DNA of 64,000 nt from Bacteroidales bacterium UBA5197 (GTDB lineage: Bacteria > Bacteroidota > Bacteroidia > Bacteroidales > Lentimicrobiaceae). This document shows, piece after piece, positions 35,301 to 43,407 of this stretch. The position numbers and the translations under genes were made by a program. Within the stretch, counting starts at the first letter, position 1; each line of letters begins with the position of its first letter. The notes beneath the pieces are model-generated. The model searched no databases and had not been told where the DNA came from. It saw only the letters and a list, made by a program, of their open reading frames with translations. Location of the stretch: the NCBI GenBank assembly GCA_002412885.1, contig DHVX01000084.1, forward strand, positions 8,158-72,157, written 5' to 3'.

Positions 35301-37724
35301 AAGGTGTTTGATGCCCAGCATTACATCCTGCGTAACAACTTCAACCTGAGTAAATCGGTTAACAGCGCGACCGGTTTCATCAAAAACAGTGGTAAATACT
35401 TTTGCATCCAACAATCCGATCTGCTCAAAATCGGGAAGAGCAAACTCCTGTTGCAACTTACCATTGGCATCGGTTATGCCTTCACTGATCTGATTTTCGA
35501 AGTATATTTCAGCACTTGTTTTTACAAAGAAGTTGAATTCGCTGAACTTTTTCGGATAGAATGCTTTACGGCTGATTCTTAATTCGTTTTCTACTTTCCG
35601 GTTGGTGGCCGGTGGTCCGAAAAGGTTGCTGGCAGTGATATTCAATGAAAGAATTTCGCCCAGCCTGTAAGTAGTTTTTGCTGGCTTAACTTCCACTTTA
35701 ATGCGGTCCGGCATAAATTCCTCAACGGAAATGCGGTAATTGCCAAGCATTACATCGTTGCCCGAAAGCACCTCAACCATATACGAGCCGGTGAGAGCCG
35801 ATTCAGAAAGTGAAAAACTCAGCTGAGCCGCGCCATTTGAATTAAGCTGTGCTCTTCTGATCAGTAAATCTTTTCCATCGGGACTTATTACCCTGAATTT
35901 TACCGGAATATCGCGAATGGTTTCCCATGCAAAACTTCGCACAACGGCATTGCAATGAACCGAATCACCGGGGCGGTAAAGATTTCTGTCGCCGTAGATA
36001 AATACATCATAAATATTGCCGGATGTACGTTTTCCCCCAACATCATAGCGTGAAGTTTCAATGGATGATCTGTCGTAAAGCAGTACATTGAAATCATCGC
36101 TTTTTCTGGCCGAAATCATTGATATATCGAAGCCCGGAGCTGTTTTTTTAATGTCTTTAAAAATCAGATTTCCGTCTTTTCCGGTTGTTGCCTGATGGAT
36201 CATCTGATTGCTGCGGCTGTAAAATCTGATATTTACACCTTCAATGGGCTGTGCGGTGGCTATAGATCTTGCGGCTACAAATACCTCGTCAGCACCTTGC
36301 TTTACAATTAGTCCGATATCCGAAACCGAAACCAGTTGTACATCGCTAAGCCACTGTTTTTCAATCGATTCAGCCTTAATAAGATAAATGCCTTTCATGT
36401 CAGATGAAAGCTCAAGTTCCTCAGGTTTCAGGTTGAGCAGGCGCAGGTTTCCTTTTTTGGGTAGCGAACGGGTATCGATTTCACGGGTACTTATTATCTT
36501 CCCGAAATTTTCATCAAGACTATATCCGTACGAATCGTAGTATTCATCATTTTCATAATGCCAGTCCCAGCTTTTACCGCTGCGCATGTAATGCTGAATA
36601 TTGTTTTCGAATACCTTGAAAACTGTAATTCTTAGTTTTGGGATATTTATCAGGCTTAGCCCTAAATTTCGTGACCCTTGTGAAGTAAGGTACAGGCTGT
36701 TCTGATCGCTGAAGGCAAGATATGGCTGAAGGGTTCCGAAGGTCACAGCTTGTTTGAAGTCGCTGTCAAGTGAAGGGCCAAAAATACCTTTTAGCTTACC
36801 TGAAATGCTGAGATCGTAGGATTGCCCGTCGGCGAAACTTCCGGTAACTTTAATCCCGTTTCCGATAGTAATTGCCCTGAAATCAACTTCGGGATTCAAT
36901 TTTATAAGGGTTTTGAGGCCTTTTTCTACCACCGGTTGCGATGTAAAAATCAGAATTACACCTTCGCCATCCTGAAATTCGGTGACTACATCGCTGATTT
37001 CAAGGCGGTCGCGCGGCGGAACAGGAACATTGAAATATTCATCCGAAGGCAACGCCCTGTTGGAACCGATACATTTCATGCCTTTGAGCAATCCCAGATT
37101 CAGATCGCCCTCAATATCTCCCTTGCTTGTGGTTGGAATGGCAATTTCAATGGTATTTGAATTACCTGCTACAATAATATCGAAGCTTTTAACTTGTTCT
37201 TTAATCTTGATATTCAAATATTTACGTACATCATCGCGGTTAACCGGATAATTAAATACCACATTCATACGCAGTTGAATCAGGTTTTTGTCGGCTTCAC
37301 TCAAACCCCAGTATGCGTTTGTTCGCTCAATGGTGAGGTAGGGCGTATGAAACAGTATTTCTTTTTGTTCCGATTTGAGAGGTTTTGCTGCAAATCGCGT
37401 AATTTCCTTATTTATTACAGCCCGGTAATCGGTATTTGGGGCAAAAGGCACCGAAGGAATAAATACCAGCTTTTCCGGTGCGACCCATTTATACCTCCCC
37501 TTTATTGATGGCTCAAAGGCAATGTATGCTGTTGTATCCCATTTTTCTAACAACGAATCCGGAGCCAGGTTCTGGTTGAAGGTGAATTCCAGATTCTGAT
37601 ACGGGTCAATCTGACCTTCGAAGTTGGTCGTCTCTAATTTCAGGGAACCGGGTGTTGAGCACGAAAAAATCAGGGCCGTTAAAAGTATAAGTATCTGGCC
37701 TGTGCGGGTTTGTTTTACTGCCAT
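32322..37724 (-). CDS. Bacterial alpha-2-macroglobulin lipoprotein
   Basis: Very large envelope protein of 1800 residues that traps proteases through a thioester, as in E. coli YfhM/ECAM. The start at 37724 gives a lipoprotein signal, MAVKQTRTGQILILLTALIFSC, with the lipid Cys at about residue 22; a longer frame would hide it. An Ig-like MG0-type domain and repeated macroglobulin domains come first, then the bait region and the thioester motif CLEQ in YPHGCLEQT (about residue 1340). The alpha-alpha toroid and receptor-binding-like domain follow. The usual neighbour pbpC is not adjacent; a putative HExxH membrane protein is downstream instead. Confidence 0.9.
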   Translation of the reverse strand: MAVKQTRTGQILILLTALIFSCSTPGSLKLETTNFEGQIDPYQNLEFTFNQNLAPDSLLEKWDTTAYIAFEPSIKGRYKWVAPEKLVFIPSVPFAPNTDYRAVINKEITRFAAKPLKSEQKEILFHTPYLTIERTNAYWGLSEADKNLIQLRMNVVFNYPVNRDDVRKYLNIKIKEQVKSFDIIVAGNSNTIEIAIPTTSKGDIEGDLNLGLLKGMKCIGSNRALPSDEYFNVPVPPRDRLEISDVVTEFQDGEGVILIFTSQPVVEKGLKTLIKLNPEVDFRAITIGNGIKVTGSFADGQSYDLSISGKLKGIFGPSLDSDFKQAVTFGTLQPYLAFSDQNSLYLTSQGSRNLGLSLINIPKLRITVFKVFENNIQHYMRSGKSWDWHYENDEYYDSYGYSLDENFGKIISTREIDTRSLPKKGNLRLLNLKPEELELSSDMKGIYLIKAESIEKQWLSDVQLVSVSDIGLIVKQGADEVFVAARSIATAQPIEGVNIRFYSRSNQMIHQATTGKDGNLIFKDIKKTAPGFDISMISARKSDDFNVLLYDRSSIETSRYDVGGKRTSGNIYDVFIYGDRNLYRPGDSVHCNAVVRSFAWETIRDIPVKFRVISPDGKDLLIRRAQLNSNGAAQLSFSLSESALTGSYMVEVLSGNDVMLGNYRISVEEFMPDRIKVEVKPAKTTYRLGEILSLNITASNLFGPPATNRKVENELRISRKAFYPKKFSEFNFFVKTSAEIYFENQISEGITDANGKLQQEFALPDFEQIGLLDAKVFTTVFDETGRAVNRFTQVEVVTQDVMLGIKHLPGWVSTRKPLSVSLIAINRQETPVKAKARIEVVHLKWETVLERNYGRTSYRSQKKESIVMSREVTIAQTGYNFQFTPPASGEYEVRISNEGSSNYVASGFYAYGWSDFGSSAFFVNREGEIGIETDKTQYQSGENANILFKTPFEGELLITVEQDKVLEYYSLKADASGASMKLKISDKHLPNIYISATLIRKNDQSGLPLTVGHGYASLKVDNPNHNLIVSIEAPEKIRSKTNQQIKVKTSPGAEVTLAVVDEGILQITSYPTPDPYNWFYGKRALEVRSYDLFDELFPELGSQSSSGGDMGFDLGSRLNPLTSKRVKLLSLWSGIQKANSSGEVTFNASIPAFSGAVRIMAVAYKGNQFGSSHKEMKVADPLVISSSLPRFLSPGDIAEVVVTLTNTTSKPLTASLKTMTSGPVSAGKFGDASISIPANSEVQTMYRLTAENAIGHANVKVQASASGETFTDETDITVRPAATLEKSAVSGTIKAGSKITLKSEEQFLEGTAKSTLLLTRSPAGRYAKDLGSLVNYPHGCLEQTISAAFPQIYFADLAKMLKQEQNAGRYNTAENINTAIMKIAALQQYNGGLVMWPTGGEASWWTTAYSGNFLYEASKGGYSVNQVVVDNILRFLTEKVKQKPSAEYYYKTEGSNVWQKKVQAQREIFYSLYVLALNGKQHLPTMNYYKARTNEMSLDSRYMLACTYALVGDTKSFQTLLPKTWVLTEESMIETGGGYSSPLRNKAIALYTLLSADPGNPQIAVMARQVGDMLSTKSWVSTQEQVFSMLALGKLAGQVSNEKATAEIEVAGRKTSSFTGEDLKTNLTGQTATITAGGTGSLFYYFETQGIPAGNSDREEDNVLAVRRRFFDRNGNAMSSYEFKQNELLVVELTLNTTDNSLIDNVVITDMLPACFEVENTRLTAEREMEWTKNRSFPQHIDFRDDRVNLFTQAGGQTRKFYYMVRVVGKGTFKHGPVSAEAMYNGLYFSYSGSATVTVK

Positions 37725-38257
37725 TTTGCTGGTTTTTGGGGATAATAAAGACGATTTTTCAATAGAGCACTGCATCTGGTATATTTGGCTAATGTACAAA
37801 ATAAATGTTCTTTATTTCTTGCTGCAACAAAAATTGAATTGACTAGAAAATTATTCCGGAAATATGAGTTGACAGAGGAAAATTGAATCATAAACACTTT
37901 TCCGCACGTGCGGGACTCAGTGTGACATACGTGTCAGGTTAACATTAGTTATTTTTAAAACATTAATGATCAATCATATACGAAGTCATCCTGAGTTTAC
38001 ACTCAAAAAATTTGAGCATAATGCATAAATGACAGTATATCAAGCGTTCAGACATTTCGACTCCGCTCAGTGTGACATTCGTTTAGAGTGCACACTGTAT
38101 CATCTTAATGCACTAATTATCAATTCTATACGATGTCCTCCTGAGCGGAGTCGAAGGATAAGACGAACAATCTGTCATTGGTAGCGGAACGAAGGATAAA
38201 ACGCTCAATTCTAAACCAAGTAATTCTAAATGCACGATAAAAGGAATTATCTGTCAT
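37725..38257. repeat. Repeat-filled intergenic region upstream of ispG
   Basis: This stretch of more than 500 bases has no gene. It holds a palindromic CCGCACGTGCGG module (about 37902-37914). It also holds a roughly 210-base repeat, 37985-38195, closely matched by 40114-40352 downstream of ispG. The repeat begins with GTCATCCTGAGTTT, includes a CTCAAAAAATTTGAG foldback, TCGACTCCGCTCAGTGTGACATTCG and CTGTCATTGGTAGCGG, and ends near GAACGAAGGA. Confidence 0.8.
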
Positions 38258-38285
38258 TGTCAGAGTGATAAACACCTTACTTTTG
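38257..38285 (+). promoter_or_regulatory. ispG promoter
   Basis: TTG (38257-38259), 18 bases, TACTTTTG (38278-38285). The start of transcription must lie after the GTG at 38265, which rules out that upstream start and supports the ATG at 38316. Confidence 0.65.
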
Positions 38286-38315
38286 TGCTATAATTCAGCT
38301 GAAAAACTCGGTCAC

Positions 38316-39998
38316 ATGCGCTATCATTCTCTGGAAGTAAAAATCGGTATGCTTAAAATCGGAGGAAAAAATCCGGTTTGCCTGCAATCCATGACCAATA
38401 CCCCCACCATGAATACCAGAGCTACGGTTGATCAGGCAATACGAATGATAGAAGCCGGAAGTGCACTGGTTCGCATTACCGCACAAGGTCCAAAAGAAGC
38501 TGCACATCTTCAGGTGATTAAAGGTCAGCTTAAAGCCCTTGGATATAATGTCCCACTGATTGCAGATATCCATTACAGCCCTGAAGCTGCTGAAATAGCT
38601 GCCGGAATTGTGGAGAAAGTCAGAATTAATCCCGGTAATTATGTTGACAGGCCAAACTCAGCCAAAGTAAATTATTCAGATTCAGAATATGAAGCTGAGC
38701 TTGAGAAAATTTCGAAAAGCCTGGCTCCGCTTCTCTCCATTTGTAAGGAATATGGAACCGCAATCCGCATTGGTGTAAATCATGGTTCGCTGAGTCAGCG
38801 GATTGTAGATCGCTATGGCGATACTCCCGAAGGGATGGTGCAGTCAGCGTTGGAGTTTACCCGCATTTGTCACAAACAAGGTTTTCATAACCTGGTATTG
38901 TCGATGAAATCCAGTAATGTAAGGGTCATGGTTTCAGCATATCTTATGCTTGCAGAAAAACTTATGGCCGAAGGTTTGAATTATCCTCTGCACCTTGGCG
39001 TTACCGAAGCCGGCGATGGCGAAGATGGTCGCCTGAAATCCGTTGCCGGAATTGGCGCACTGCTTGCGCGCGGAATCGGAGATACCATCCGTGTTTCACT
39101 TACCGAAGATCCTGAATTTGAATTGCCGGTTGCCAGAGCAATCGCGGATAGATTTCATCAGGTAAACGAAAAAGGTGAAATAGTTCGGATGATTCGCCCT
39201 GATCTTCTGGTAAGCCGCGAAACCGATTACTGCAGAGAAACCTCAGCCTGCGGAAATATAGGAGGTAAAAATCCTGTTGCCGTGTTGATTCGTCAAAACG
39301 GACAATATTTTATTGCTGATGAGGAGAATAATGTTAGTCCTCTGCATTCTTTGGTGCTTTTTATTGACGAAACAATGGTTGCCGATAAGCTTCCCGATCT
39401 TCTTTCTCAACTCAGCACGAATCCGGAAATGGTCATTCTGGCTGAAGCTGGCGCAGATAAACTCAGAATGCTGGACAAAGCTCTGTTTCAGAATGAGATT
39501 AAAAACCCTTTGATTCTCAAATCGCCGGTTGTTTGTAATTCTACGCAAGAAATGTTGCTTGAAAACAGCCTGAATCCTGGCAATCTGCTGATTGACGGAA
39601 TTGGAAGCGGAATCTGTATTGATGCATCAGAAGTTCCTTTGACAGATGCCATCCGGATTGGTTTTGGATTGCTTCAGGCAACGCGCATGCGTATATCGCG
39701 TACCGAATTTATTGCATGTCCGTCCTGTGGACGCACGCTTTTCAACATCCAGGAAACACTTCAGCAAGTGAAAGCCCGCACGGGTCATCTTAAAGGTCTG
39801 AAAATTGGTGTAATGGGTTGTATTGTAAATGGGCCAGGCGAAATGGCTGACGCCGATTATGGTTATGTTGGTGCAGGAAATGGTAAGGTAAATCTATACA
39901 AAGGTAAAGTGCCCGTTAAACGGGGTGTGCCGGAATCAGAAGCAGTTGAAGCATTGGTTGAACTGATTAAAGAAAACGGTGATTGGATAGGAGAATGA
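38316..39998 (+). CDS. ispG: 4-hydroxy-3-methylbut-2-enyl diphosphate synthase (long form)
   Basis: IspG/GcpE catalyses the penultimate step of the MEP isoprenoid pathway, reductive ring opening of MEcPP, using a [4Fe-4S] cluster. Starting at MRYHSLEVKIG gives 560 residues. That is longer than the E. coli enzyme (about 370) because of a central insertion (about residues 270-440), as in plant, Chlamydia and Bacteroidota enzymes. The N-terminal TIM barrel has VCLQSMTNTPT and VRINPGN; the C-terminal cluster domain has CPSCGRTLFN and GCIVNGPGEMADADYG. The start was chosen from promoter position and family N-terminus. Direct repeats flank the gene on both sides. Confidence 0.95.
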   Translation: MRYHSLEVKIGMLKIGGKNPVCLQSMTNTPTMNTRATVDQAIRMIEAGSALVRITAQGPKEAAHLQVIKGQLKALGYNVPLIADIHYSPEAAEIAAGIVEKVRINPGNYVDRPNSAKVNYSDSEYEAELEKISKSLAPLLSICKEYGTAIRIGVNHGSLSQRIVDRYGDTPEGMVQSALEFTRICHKQGFHNLVLSMKSSNVRVMVSAYLMLAEKLMAEGLNYPLHLGVTEAGDGEDGRLKSVAGIGALLARGIGDTIRVSLTEDPEFELPVARAIADRFHQVNEKGEIVRMIRPDLLVSRETDYCRETSACGNIGGKNPVAVLIRQNGQYFIADEENNVSPLHSLVLFIDETMVADKLPDLLSQLSTNPEMVILAEAGADKLRMLDKALFQNEIKNPLILKSPVVCNSTQEMLLENSLNPGNLLIDGIGSGICIDASEVPLTDAIRIGFGLLQATRMRISRTEFIACPSCGRTLFNIQETLQQVKARTGHLKGLKIGVMGCIVNGPGEMADADYGYVGAGNGKVNLYKGKVPVKRGVPESEAVEALVELIKENGDWIGE

Positions 39999-40419
39999 GT
40001 TTAGTTGCAATCGTGCAAAAATTACACGAAATTATTTAAGGGTAAAATTAATGCCGTTTAGTTAAGAAAATTTGTCTTCGTTCCGATAGCTATCGGAACC
40101 GCTCAGACTGACAGTCATCCTGAGTTTGAACTCAAAAAAAAATTGAGCTTAATGCGGAGATGACAGTTAAATCAAGCGTTTAAACACTTCGACTCCGCTC
40201 AGTGTGACATTCGTTTATAGTGTACACTGCATCATCTTAATGTACTAAATATCAAATATATACGATGTCCTCCTGAGTCCCGCACGTGCGGGAAAGGATT
40301 GGACGAACAATCTGTCATTGGTAGCGGTTCCGAAAGCTATCGGAACGAAGGACTTTTTTAATTTTAGTATTCCCAACCGGGACCTTAACTATACGACAAA
40401 ATTATTTGCCTTTTTCCCC
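39999..40419. repeat. Repeat-filled intergenic region downstream of ispG
   Basis: No gene is seen. An inverted copy of the 1-58 repeat lies at 40053-40113, in which AGTCGAAGAC is replaced by a TTCCGATAGCTATCGGAACG-type palindromic module. The large repeat copy follows at 40114-40352; at its position 40268-40285 the GCGGAGTCG module is replaced by the palindrome TCCCGCACGTGCGGGA. The repeat thus appears built of exchangeable palindromic modules. Confidence 0.8.
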
Positions 40420-43074
40420 TCACTCAACCCTCAATGTTCCATTCAGCCTTATATCTTTCGATGAAGCCCCGATCATAATTCTGAAGTCGCCCGGTTCCAC
40501 CACTTTTTTCAGGTTTATATCCAGCATCTGCAACATTTCAGGAGTAATCAGAAATTCAATTTGTTTTATTTCACCCGGCTTCAAGCCGATGCGCTTAAAT
40601 GCTTTTAACTCCGTTTTTGGACGGGCAACCGATGCAAAAAGATCACGGATATAAAGCTGTACAACCTCTTCGCCTTTTGTTTTTCCGGAATTGGTCAGGC
40701 TGAAACTAAGCGTAAACAAATCGGGTTCATTTGCTTTTGAAATTGTCAGATTTTGGTACGTAAAGCTTGTGTAACTCAGCCCATATCCGAAAGGGAAAAG
40801 TGGCTGTCCGCTTAAGTTGATGTAATCATCGCCACGGCCGGTGGGTTTGCTGTTGTAAACCAATGGTAGTTGACCTTCATGCATTGGAAAAGTTATCGGT
40901 AGCCGCCCGGCAGGATTATATTTGCCGGCCAAAACTTCTGCCACAGCCTGCCCACCTGCTTCTCCCGGATACCAGGCGTAAATTATTCCATCCACCTTAT
41001 CCAGCCAGTTGTTCATGGTAATGGCACTTCCTCCAACCACAACTATCACTAAAGGTTTTCCGGTTTCAGCCAGTTTTTGAATCATTTTTTCCTGATTTCC
41101 CGGAAGGTTCAGCAGCGCCCTGTCCTGAAATTCACCTTCGTTAATGCCGGCAACCATCACAATCAGATCGCTTTCAGAAGCAAGGTCAACAGCTTCGTTA
41201 AATTGACTTTCGTAATGATCTGGTATGCCGAAATCCCAAACCAGCCTGAACCACGCATTGCCGGTAGGTTCGGCATATTCGATGCGGATGTTGTATTCCT
41301 GACCTTCGGTGAAACTGAAAGTTGTTGTTTTAAGATTGTGCCCTGTAAATAATTGGTTGTCGATCAGTAAGTCACCGTCGATATAAAGTTTATAACCATC
41401 ATTTCCTTCAATTGCTAAGTTAAAACTACCCGATGCAGGTGCTTTTAGTTTTCCTTCCCAGTGAACACCATAGAAATCATAATTCAGCTTTTCAAAGTCA
41501 GGAGAGAATAAGGTCCACTGAAAATTAATCTGCTTATCGGTTCTGACAAAGACTGGTTTTCCTGCAAGGTTGATGTTGCTGAAATAGGAGCCGGTAAGAC
41601 CTGAAACCGGTTTTTCGTTTTCTTCGGTAGTCAGATACACTGAAGGAATAGTTTGATAATGAACAACTTCCCGCTCACATCCTCTGGCATAGCGGATTTG
41701 AGTTTTGTCGCCAATCAGGGTTTTAATGCCATCTAGAATTGAGATTTTATTGTTTCCAGGACCACTGTAACCACCCAAACGGGCTTCCATTGCATCCGGG
41801 CCAATAACTGCAATGGATTTCAGATTTGCATTTATGGGCAGGATATTATTTTGATTTTTCAGCAGAACAATCGATTTTCGGGCTGCCTCAATTGCAATTT
41901 CCCGGTGTTTTGCAGAGCCATTGGTTTTTTCAGCTTCAGCAGGATCAACATAGGGATTTTCGAAAAGACCCAGTTCAAACTTTGCCCGTAAAACCCTGGC
42001 AACCGCACTGTCAATAACTGCTTCGGGAATTTTCCCTGATCGGAAAGCATCTATAAAAAGCGGGTAATGTTCAAAAGCCGTCTGAAATATCACATCCAAC
42101 CCATTGTTTATCGATTTTTCGGTTGACTCCTGATAGTCCTTCGCCGTAAAATGCAAGACATTGGCACCACCGGTTGCACCGGCATCAGAAATTACAAATC
42201 CTGTAAAACCCCATTCTTTCTTCAGTAACTGGTTGAGAAGCCAATCGTTGGCCGTGCAGGGGCTGCCATCCAGCGAATTGTAGGAAGTCATTACCGAACG
42301 GGCACCACCGCGTTTGAATGCCGCTTCAAAAGGAGGTAGCTCAATTTCTCTGAGGTAGCGCTCGTTGTAATGAACGGGATAGCTGTCGCGACCGCCTGAT
42401 CCATAGTTTGAAACAAAATGTTTTGGGGTTGCTATGATGTTTCGTTTTTCAAATTCCGAAATAAATGCAACACCCATTTCAGACGCCAGGAATGGATCTT
42501 CGCCATAAGTTTCTTCCACGCGGCCCCAGCGAACATCACCGGCTATATTAATTACCGGTGAAAGAATTTGTCTGATTCCGCGGCTTTTTGTTTCCATGGC
42601 AATGGCTGCAGCAACGCTGTGCATTAGTGCTGTGTCGAAAGTTGCTGCCAGGGCAATGGATTGCGGAAATGCAGTCGCTCCGGGCCTGACAAGTCCATGC
42701 AAAGCTTCGTCAAAAGGCAGCATTGGTATTCCCAGACGGGTATTCTCTATGAAATGTTTTTGTGCCTGATTGATAACCCGTGCCATTTCAGAAGCGCTTT
42801 CGCCACCCGAAATCTGAATCATCTGACCAGCTGTCTTACCATCGCCTGCAGCAATTCCTCCTTCAAAACCAAAAGCTCCTTCGGTGTAGCGACTTTTGTC
42901 AAGACTCCAGTCTTCGGCCAGCATAAAGAGCTGCCAGAATTTTTCTTCAACAGTCATACGACTCAACAAGTCGTTTACCCTTGAATCAATGGGAGCTTCC
43001 GGGTTTTTGTAAACCTGACTTCTGGCATTAAGCCCGGATATTGTGAAAAATATGGCAACAATAAGAATTCGCAT
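40420..43074 (-). CDS. GH3 beta-glycosidase with PA14 domain
   Basis: Secreted glycoside hydrolase family 3 enzyme, probably a periplasmic beta-glucosidase or beta-xylosidase. The start at 43074 gives the signal peptide MRILIVAIFFTISGLNARSQ and 884 residues. Order: GH3 N-terminal barrel with the catalytic nucleophile Asp in GFVISDAGATGG and KHFVSNYG; GH3 C-terminal sandwich interrupted by a PA14 carbohydrate-binding domain (about residues 450-610, GSYFSNINLAGKP...FRLVWD); and a fibronectin-III-like domain at the end. Substrate specificity cannot be read from sequence. It is not within a recognisable polysaccharide utilisation locus, as no SusC/D lies nearby. Confidence 0.92.
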   Translation of the reverse strand: MRILIVAIFFTISGLNARSQVYKNPEAPIDSRVNDLLSRMTVEEKFWQLFMLAEDWSLDKSRYTEGAFGFEGGIAAGDGKTAGQMIQISGGESASEMARVINQAQKHFIENTRLGIPMLPFDEALHGLVRPGATAFPQSIALAATFDTALMHSVAAAIAMETKSRGIRQILSPVINIAGDVRWGRVEETYGEDPFLASEMGVAFISEFEKRNIIATPKHFVSNYGSGGRDSYPVHYNERYLREIELPPFEAAFKRGGARSVMTSYNSLDGSPCTANDWLLNQLLKKEWGFTGFVISDAGATGGANVLHFTAKDYQESTEKSINNGLDVIFQTAFEHYPLFIDAFRSGKIPEAVIDSAVARVLRAKFELGLFENPYVDPAEAEKTNGSAKHREIAIEAARKSIVLLKNQNNILPINANLKSIAVIGPDAMEARLGGYSGPGNNKISILDGIKTLIGDKTQIRYARGCEREVVHYQTIPSVYLTTEENEKPVSGLTGSYFSNINLAGKPVFVRTDKQINFQWTLFSPDFEKLNYDFYGVHWEGKLKAPASGSFNLAIEGNDGYKLYIDGDLLIDNQLFTGHNLKTTTFSFTEGQEYNIRIEYAEPTGNAWFRLVWDFGIPDHYESQFNEAVDLASESDLIVMVAGINEGEFQDRALLNLPGNQEKMIQKLAETGKPLVIVVVGGSAITMNNWLDKVDGIIYAWYPGEAGGQAVAEVLAGKYNPAGRLPITFPMHEGQLPLVYNSKPTGRGDDYINLSGQPLFPFGYGLSYTSFTYQNLTISKANEPDLFTLSFSLTNSGKTKGEEVVQLYIRDLFASVARPKTELKAFKRIGLKPGEIKQIEFLITPEMLQMLDINLKKVVEPGDFRIMIGASSKDIRLNGTLRVE

Positions 43075-43175
43075 AGACCGGATGAGTTTCAAAGATTCGT
43101 TTTCAGGTTCAAACCTACATGAATTAATGCTAATTCGCAAAAATAGAATGAAGATTTCTGTGCTTGATTAATAGG

Positions 43176-43202
43176 TTGTTCCGGATATTTTTACTATTTT
43201 TG
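43176..43202 (+). promoter_or_regulatory. Promoter of the symporter-racemase operon
   Basis: TTG (43176-43178), 16 bases, TATTTTTG (43195-43202). The spacer is slightly short. It implies a leader of about 200 nt. Confidence 0.5.
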
Positions 43203-43208
43203 TTTTTA

Positions 43209-43407
43209 TAGAAACTAATTTCAATATCGGGGTTCACACTAAATCTCCGAAATCTTCAGGAGAATTGCTTTGTTTAAGAGCATCAATTCAACCATTCAAC
43301 TCCTGAATAGCAAAGCCTCTAAAGTTTTTTAAGAGCACAGGCGAAAACTTATTAATCGCTCGTGGTGGCTCTTTAGGACTTTGCTTGTACCGTGCAAAGT
43401 AAATGCT
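43209..43407 (+). promoter_or_regulatory. Long structured 5' leader of the symporter gene (candidate cis-regulator)
   Basis: Roughly 200 untranslated bases before the symporter ATG contain several complementary segments: CTTCAGGAG (about 43253-43261) with CTCCTGAA (about 43300-43307), nested GCTTTG/CAAAGC, and a final ACTTTGC (43378-43384) with GCAAAGT (43394-43400) just upstream of the start codon. The last hairpin could mask ribosome access. No known riboswitch class was recognised. A regulatory leader is inference. Confidence 0.4.

Noticed and set aside
38265..38315. An upstream GTG start for ispG adding 17 residues.
   Set aside because: It lies upstream of, and overlaps, the predicted promoter (-7 box at 38278), so it would not be on the mRNA. 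The family N-terminus fits the ATG at 38316.
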